DNA of 15,286 bases from Toxoplasma gondii ME49 (taxonomy: Eukaryota > Apicomplexa > Conoidasida > Eucoccidiorida > Sarcocystidae): contig NW_017383922.1 in the NCBI RefSeq assembly GCF_000006565.2, positions 1 through 15,286 on the forward strand, given 5' to 3'. This document shows positions 10,690-15,286 of the stretch, one piece after another. Below the pieces are notes generated by a model, which was not told the origin of the DNA, ran no database searches, and saw only the letters and a list, made by a program, of their open reading frames with translations. The position numbers and the translations under genes were made by a program. Position 1 is the first letter of the stretch; each line of letters opens with the position of its first letter.

Positions 10690-11930
10690 CATTGCCGAGT
10701 CCAGGACCGATGACCCGCGTACGCGATAGAGGTGAACAGCACTTCTTAGGCCTGTGCTGCCCACTACGGCGTGTTAGGAAACTGGGATTGCGTACCCTCT
10801 CCAGCTGAAGAATAATGGGATAGCAAACGCGAGAACGATTCAGCGGCACACGACCGGCCACAGCCCTCTCGTCCTACCCCTGAACAGCTGCCCGCCCCCT
10901 CCCTCCTAACCACTGCACCGCCATCTACAGCTACACGGGGAGATGCAGGTTCCTACATGTAGATCCTCTCCTTCTCTACTAACAACCTCCGACGCGTCGT
11001 CGCGCTCGCCCCACACGCGAACTGATACCAGAAAACTCAGGCCACCTGTCGTGTGCTCTGATACGTAGAGACATCCTCACTCCCTCTTTCTGAAGCCCAC
11101 TCACGCAGTACCACGCAGACCAGCAGTCGACGCTAGATCGACACCAAACTGGAAGCGCAGACCAGGCAAGCCTCCCAAACCGGGTGCATTCCCTTGGATC
11201 ACGAGTCAGGTGGAACTAGCTGCACCTGCGTCCAAGGCGACGACGCAATCCTCTACCACGTCGTCTTTTGTTCGTTCAGGACCCAACCTCACCTGCTCCC
11301 CGCCACATTCGCCATCCTCACCACTACGCAACACCGTACAACAAACGGATCGCGAGGACGGACCTCCACAAGNNNNNNNNNNNNNNNNNNNNNNNNNNNN
11401 NNNNNNNNNNNNNNNNNNNNNNNNNNNNNNNNNNNNNNNNNNNNNNNNNNNNNNNNNNNNNNNNNNNNNNNNNNNNNNNNNNNNNNNNNNNNNNNNNNNN
11501 NNNNNNNNNNNNNNNNNNNNNNNNNNNNNNNNNNNNNNNNNNNNNNNNNNNNNNNNNNNNNNNNNNNNNNNNNNNNNNNNNNNNNNNNNNNNNNNNNNNN
11601 NNNNNNNNNNNNNNNNNNNNNNNNNNNNNNNNNNNNNNNNNNNNNNNNNNNNNNNNNNNNNNNNNNNNNNNNNNNNNNNNNNNNNNNNNNNNNNNNNNNN
11701 NNNNNNNNNNNNNNNNNNNNNNNNNNNNNNNNNNNNNNNNNNNNGCGGCCTACGTGATACAACCGTCACCCATCGGTAACCTGTCTCACACGCCCCCGCA
11801 CCTGTCCAATCTCCAAGAGTACTCGTCCAGACCTGCCACACCCACTACAGTCACGGTGGACAAATTTACAGTCACTCCACCTCAACGGACAACTAGAAAG
11901 ACACACAAAACACAGCGAAAACAGAAGAGG
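10690..11930 (-). pseudogene. Decayed family member, copy 8 (interrupted by assembly gap)
   Basis: Minus-strand relic, ends approximate. Recognisable parts are G-L-R-G-T-A, then a stop, then V-G-F-R-K-R (about 11085-11125), and the Val block S-G-E-D-G-E-C-G-G-E-Q-V-R-L-G and V-V-E-D-C-V-V-A-L-D-A-G-A-A-S (about 11206-11330). Beyond the N-run comes V-H-R-D-C-S-G-C-G-R-S-G-R (about 11815-11870), which parallels S-V-H-R-G-Q-S-G-C in copies 1 and 6. The C-G-G and G-C-A-T-W blocks should lie in the gap. No stop aligned with the family terminus is seen: that codon reads TGG here. Confidence 0.35.
11373..11744. other. Assembly gap, 372 N
   Basis: A run of 372 N. The equivalent interval in the neighbouring near-identical copy (13089-13327) is 239 bases including its own 45 N. 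Either the length given here is about 133 bases too long or this copy has extra sequence. Open frames running through it have no meaning. Confidence 0.99.
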
Positions 11931-12184
11931 ACTGCGAGACCGGGCCGTCGGTAAGCTGGCGATGAGGCCAAGACGTCATCACGGTGTACGATCCGGCCAA
12001 CAACGCTGCAGAGAGAATCGATATATCATATGTCGGCAGCATGACGCCAGCACCTGGGTCCCTGCAGCGACAAGCCAAATATCGGCCGGCAAAATCCGCA
12101 CACAGCACCCACGCCGCAGTGCGGCCACCGCGTCAAACCACGTTAGGACGCACCTCTTGTCTCCTCCATGTTCCGTGCATCGCT

Positions 12185-12198
12185 CGCTGCTAGCAGCG
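12185..12198. repeat. 14-base perfect palindrome in unit spacer (copy 8)
   Basis: The sequence cgctgctagcagcg equals its own reverse complement. It lies in the spacer between relics and recurs at 13768-13781 in the duplicate. Copy 7 (near 10525) and copy 5 (near 7205) have related but imperfect sequence. No function is implied. Confidence 0.6.
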
Positions 12199-12279
12199 CA
12201 GAGGGCGTTCGGTAGAGGTAGTGCCACCATTCTACGCGGAAGCATCAATTGACGGCAGGCGCGACTACGGACGAGGACA

Positions 12280-13560
12280 CCACGTAGCACCTTCAAAAGC
12301 GTTTCGTCCCTTCGCAGAAACCCGCAATACTGCTTCATCTGTCATTGTCGCTGCCTAGCGGAAAGCCTCTTTATGACGTGCCTAGGGTTTCCAGCTGGTT
12401 GCTCGAATATTCGCTGGCGAGTGACGCGTTGAACAATAGACACACGAACCGTGAGCGTGCACTCGCGCAGTGCTTGTCCATCGGGTCATGGAGTTAACCA
12501 GGTCTGCGTACCTTCGCATACTGCAGAACCGTGCCATAGCAAAAGCGAGAACGATTCAGCGGCACACGACTGGCCACAGCCCTCTCGTCCTACCCCTGAA
12601 CAGCTGCCCGCCCCCTCCCTCCTAACCCCTTGACCGCCATCTACAGCTACACGGGGAGATGCAGGTTCCTACATGTAGATCCTCTCCTTCTCTACTAACA
12701 ACCTCCGACGCGTCGTCGCGCTCGCCCCACACGCGAACTGATACCAGAAAACTCAGGCCACCTGTCGTGTGCTCTGATACGTAGAGACATCCTCACTCCC
12801 TCTTTCTGAAGCCCACTCACGCAGTACCACGCAGACCAGCAGTCGACGCTAGATCGACACCAAACTGGAAGCGCAGACCAGGCAAGCCTCCCAAACCGGG
12901 TGCATTCCCTTGGATCACGAGTCAGGTGGAACTAGCTGCACCTGCGTCCAAGGCGACGACGCAATCCTCTACCACGTCGTCTTTTGTTCGTTCAGGACCC
13001 AACCTCACCTGCTCCCCGCCACATTCGCCATCCTCACCACTTCGCAACACCGTACAACAAACGGATCGCGAGGACGGACCTCCACAAGCAATACACATTA
13101 GCACTTTTTTCCGGCGACCAAGACGCACCTCAGAATAGGTCTCGTTGCTGCAGTTCAACACACGCCTCACAACGCCACGAAACCCAGACCCTCACCGACG
13201 TTGCAGCGCCCCCTGGGTCACACTTTGCTTCACCCCTCAGCTGCCGAGTACGCGAGGGANNNNNNNNNNNNNNNNNNNNNNNNNNNNNNNNNNNNNNNNN
13301 NNNNCGGTTCGGCGCTCCGTCGCCTTCGCGGCCTACGTGATACAACCGTCAACCATCCGTTTCCTGTCTCACACGCCCCCGCACCTTTCCAATCTCCAAG
13401 AGTACTCGTCCAGACCTGCCACACCCACTACAGCCACGGTGGACAAATTTACAGTCACTCCACCTCAACGGACAACTAGAAAGACACACAAAACACAGCG
13501 AAAACAGAAGAGGACTGCGAGACCGGGCCGTCGGTAAGCCGGCGATGAGGCCAAGACGTC
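12280..13560 (-). pseudogene. Decayed family member, copy 9 (recent duplicate of copy 8)
   Basis: Minus-strand relic, nearly identical to copy 8 from 12572 upward and carrying the same breaks. An open stretch at 12922-13170 shows more than copy 8 because its gap is smaller: C-I-A-C-G-G-P-S-S-R-S, G-E-D-G-E-C-G-G-E-Q-V-R-L-G, V-V-E-D-C-V-V-A-L-D-A-G-A-A-S. The G-L-R-G-T-A motif with its internal stop lies near 12805-12840, and the V-H-R-x-C-S-G-C block near 13400-13450. A 45-base N-run interrupts it. It arose with its breaks already present, so the duplication happened after decay. Confidence 0.35.
13260..13304. other. Assembly gap, 45 N
   Basis: A run of 45 N inside copy 9, in the part corresponding to the larger gap of copy 8. 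Known sequence on both sides (13089-13259 and 13305-13327) partly fills what is missing in copy 8. Confidence 0.99.
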
Positions 13561-13767
13561 ATCACGGTGTACGATCCGGCCAACAACGCTGCAGAGAGAA
13601 TCGATATATCATATGTCGGCAGCATGACGCCAGCACCTGGGTCCCTGCAGCGACAAGCCAAATATCGGCCGGCAAAATCCGCACACAGCACCCACGCCGC
13701 AGTGCGGCCACCGCGTCAAACCACGTTAGGACGCACCTCTTGTCTCCTCCATGTTCCGTGCATCGCT

Positions 13768-13781
13768 CGCTGCTAGCAGCG
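13768..13781. repeat. 14-base perfect palindrome in unit spacer (copy 9)
   Basis: Duplicate of the palindrome at 12185-12198, carried along by the recent tandem duplication. Confidence 0.6.
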
Positions 13782-13864
13782 CAGAGGGCGTTCGGTAGAG
13801 GTAGTGCCACCATTCTACGCGGAAGCATCAATTGACGGCAGGCGCGACTACGGACGAGGACACC

Positions 13865-15286
13865 ACGTAGCACCTTCAAAAGCGTTTCGTCCCTTCGCAG
13901 AAACCCGCAATACTGCTTCATCTGTCATTGTCGCTGCCTAGCGGAAAGCCTCTTTATGACGTGCCTAGGGTTTCCAGCTGGTTGCTCGAATATTCGCTGG
14001 CGAGTGACGCGTTGAACAATAGACACACGAACCGTGAGCGTGCACTCGCGCAGTGCTTGTCCATCGGGTCATGGAGTTAACCAGGTCTGCGTACCTTCGC
14101 ATACTGCAGAACCGTGCCATAGCAAAAGCGAGAACGATTCAGCGGCACACGACTGGCCACAGCCCTCTCGTCCTACCCCTGAACAGCTGCCCGCCCCCTC
14201 CCTCTGAATCACGTGAGTATCGTCTACAGCTGCACGACGAGAGGGAGATTCCTGCGGTTAGATCCTCCCTTTCTCTACTAACAAGCTCCGACAACCTCCA
14301 GCTCTGTGGCCCCCTCATCACGTGGCACGATACGGTGGACAACAGCTCTCGCGTGGCCGTAATACATTTCCCTTCTTACGTGTCCTTTCTGGAGAAGCGA
14401 CAGAAGGCGCGGCTCGGGACCAACAGTCGGCGCCAGCAAGGCACCCGCGTCGGCGGGTCCCAAGACAGCCAACTGACAAACCGAGCAAGACCACATGGAC
14501 CGAAAAGCCCCACGCATCCAGCAGCACTTTCATCCCAAGCACAGACACACTCCTCTACCACATACACGCATCCTTCTGGTACAGGACCCAACCTCACTTG
14601 ATGCCCTTCACCTTCGCCAGCGCCCCCCTGTTTGCTAGATCCTAAGAGAAGCGAGACGCGACGACGGGCCGCCAGAAGCAGGACGCATTGGCAGATTTGA
14701 GCCGGCCGCGCTGCGCCCCAGAATACCTCCCACTTCTGTGATTCAGCCGCACGCCACACACAGACCGGAACACAAGACCCTCACCGGCACTGCCACTACG
14801 CCTCATTCACTACGACGTCTGCTCCATTCCCTACAGAATGCCAGCGCAGTGCCCCAGTTCTCCCCATCTATCTTCCACCGCACTGATCGTCACCGCGTCC
14901 AGCCCTCAGACAAAGTGCTTACCGCCTGACCACAAAAAACGCCAACAATTGAACCGATCTGTTTGTTATATCAGCCGACGTCAGTCCTTGCGTCGTGAGT
15001 GTGAATGGGCAGCGGCGTCGTTTGCTACCTCATCCAGCAATTAGTGTGAAACGGCTATCGGGAAACTCTTAATACGACCCGCTACTCTACATGGTCCAGT
15101 GGCACACGTGTCCCCCTGCCCAATCCCCTACCCACGGTGGACATGTCTGCGGCCGATCCATCCCAACAGCCACTGCAGCCACGGCGCCACATACAGCCCT
15201 ACGACTGCCGCAGGGAGTCGAGGGACCGTGCCTCGGTCAACTAGTCACGAGGCCAGCAGGCTGGAACTCTAGACGCTGCGGTAGAT
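13865..15286 (-). pseudogene. Decayed family member, copy 10 (N-terminal end outside window)
   Basis: Minus-strand relic, diverged from copies 8 and 9 above 14205. An open stretch at 14376-14759 carries G-A-G-E-G-E-G-H-Q-V-R-L-G-P, then Y-V-V-E-E-C-V and D-E-S-A-A-G, which align with the Val block of copies 7 to 9. The C-G-G equivalent is near 14669-14690 in another frame. Near the right edge, C-S-G-C-W followed by M-S-T-V-G-R-G (about 15110-15185) corresponds to the Cys/Trp P-V-D block. Stops and frame changes separate these pieces. The lower end is uncertain because no aligned stop was found. Confidence 0.33.

Larger units (their letters stand above)
10829..12571. repeat. Near-identical tandem duplication, left copy
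   Basis: 10829-11372 matches 12545-13088 (offset 1716) and 11745-12544 matches 13328-14127 (offset 1583); only a handful of base differences are visible in each block, and none in the part beyond about 11960. The offset changes across the N-run, because the gap here is written 133 bases longer than the corresponding interval in the other copy. The right end overlaps the crossover zone described separately. Confidence 0.92.
12572..14204. repeat. Near-identical tandem duplication, right copy
   Basis: Second copy of the duplicated unit. Its right end follows the upstream neighbour up to 14204 ('ccctccctc'), after which copy 10 departs ('tgaatcacg' instead of 'ctaacccct'). Confidence 0.9.
1..15286 (-). 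repeat. Tandem array of ten diverged ~1.6 kb units
   Basis: The whole window is built from one repeating unit in a single orientation. Four landmarks recur. A 'accaactcatgaaatgcc'-like site lies at 1274, 2884, 4367, 6015, 7387, 9086, about 10668, 12365 and 13948. A 'tctgaaagcgaa'-like site lies at 1707, 3303, 4791, 6392, 7779, 9510, 11089, 12805 and 14388. A 'gacgacgcc'-like site lies at about 117, 1779, 3411, 4948, 6551, 7929, 9661, 11239, 12955 and 14551. A 'gtggaca'-like site lies at 734, 2365, 3929, 5502, 8546, 10192, 11856, 13439 and 15137. Unit lengths run from about 1372 to 1699 bases. Similarity between most units is low but patchily clear; two pairs are nearly identical. The strand given is the inferred ancestral coding strand. 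No boundary of the array is seen at either edge. Confidence 0.9.

Noticed and set aside
10955..10964. Short palindromes such as ctacatgtag here and gcttgcaagc near 1383
   Set aside because: Ten-base palindromes are expected by chance in a sequence of this length and are not conserved between diverged units.
11194..11954. Long open frames of 187-228 codons across 11373-11744
   Set aside because: They are open only because the N-run contains no stop codons.
10955..12697. 'tctctactaac' motif resembling a yeast branch point, near 10973 and 12689
   Set aside because: No paired donor or acceptor is evident, and it is simply repeated with the unit.
14053..14601. 182-codon plus-strand open frame
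   Set aside because: It crosses the end of the copy 9/10 duplication, has no counterpart frame in other units, and reads as Ser/Pro/Thr/Arg-rich low-information sequence. Plus-strand frames stay open easily in C-rich DNA.
1..15286. Trypanosome DGF-1-like surface protein pseudogenes
   Set aside because: The Val/Gly-rich middle block loosely recalls that family, but DGF-1 genes are about 10 kb, and I see no specific signature match. A profile search would be needed; kept only as an untested idea.
1..15286. Retrotransposon, CRISPR array or tRNA/rRNA genes
   Set aside because: No reverse transcriptase or integrase motifs, terminal repeats, short regular repeats with unique spacers, or tRNA T-loop signatures were seen. 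The ~1.6 kb period is far too long for a CRISPR array.

Overview
The whole 15,286-base window is one head-to-tail array of a diverged repeat with a period of about 1.6 kb. Ten copies are present: eight complete, plus a partial copy at each edge. I find no intact gene, RNA gene, CRISPR array, operon or recognisable transposon. Four landmarks recur in fixed order and orientation. One of them, a '...tctgaaagcgaa'-like site, falls at about 1707, 3303, 4791, 6392, 7779, 9510, 11089, 12805 and 14388, a mean spacing of about 1585 bases.

The organism looks eukaryotic: no compact gene layout, repeated non-functional sequence, and sized assembly gaps. CpG is not depleted, which argues against a vertebrate. 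The style resembles decayed multigene arrays of protists such as trypanosomatids, but nothing here fixes the taxon.

The repeat appears to be a decayed tandem gene family read on the minus strand, one member per unit, each now broken by stops and frameshifts. Peptide blocks recur in the same order in many units. From the N-terminal side they are a Cys/Trp block (C-S-A-C-W...P-V-D), a G-C-A-T-W-x-P block, a C-T-A-C-G-G block, a Val/Gly-rich block (P-D-G-T-V-M-L-E-G-V-V), a G-L-N-G-T-A block and a C-terminal block (A-F-H-E-L-V-V-D...S-S-R-R-Q-L). The C-terminal block ends at the same aligned codon in several units, and that codon is TGA, TAG or TAA depending on the unit. I do not recognise the family.

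Layout: copy 1 occupies 1-1273 (partial), copy 2 1274-2883, copy 3 2884-4366, copy 4 4367-6014, copy 5 6015-7386, copy 6 7387-9085, copy 7 9086 to about 10667, copy 8 about 10668-12364, copy 9 12365-13947 and copy 10 13948-15286 (partial). Most copies are strongly diverged. Two events are younger. Copies 1 and 6 share about 1.24 kb at roughly 97% identity with no indels, 7812 bases apart. Copy 9 is a near-identical duplicate that joins sequence of copy 8 type to sequence of copy 10 type, with the join confined to 12572-12621. Two N-runs (11373-11744 and 13260-13304) fall in corresponding parts of copies 8 and 9, so the assembly there is uncertain.
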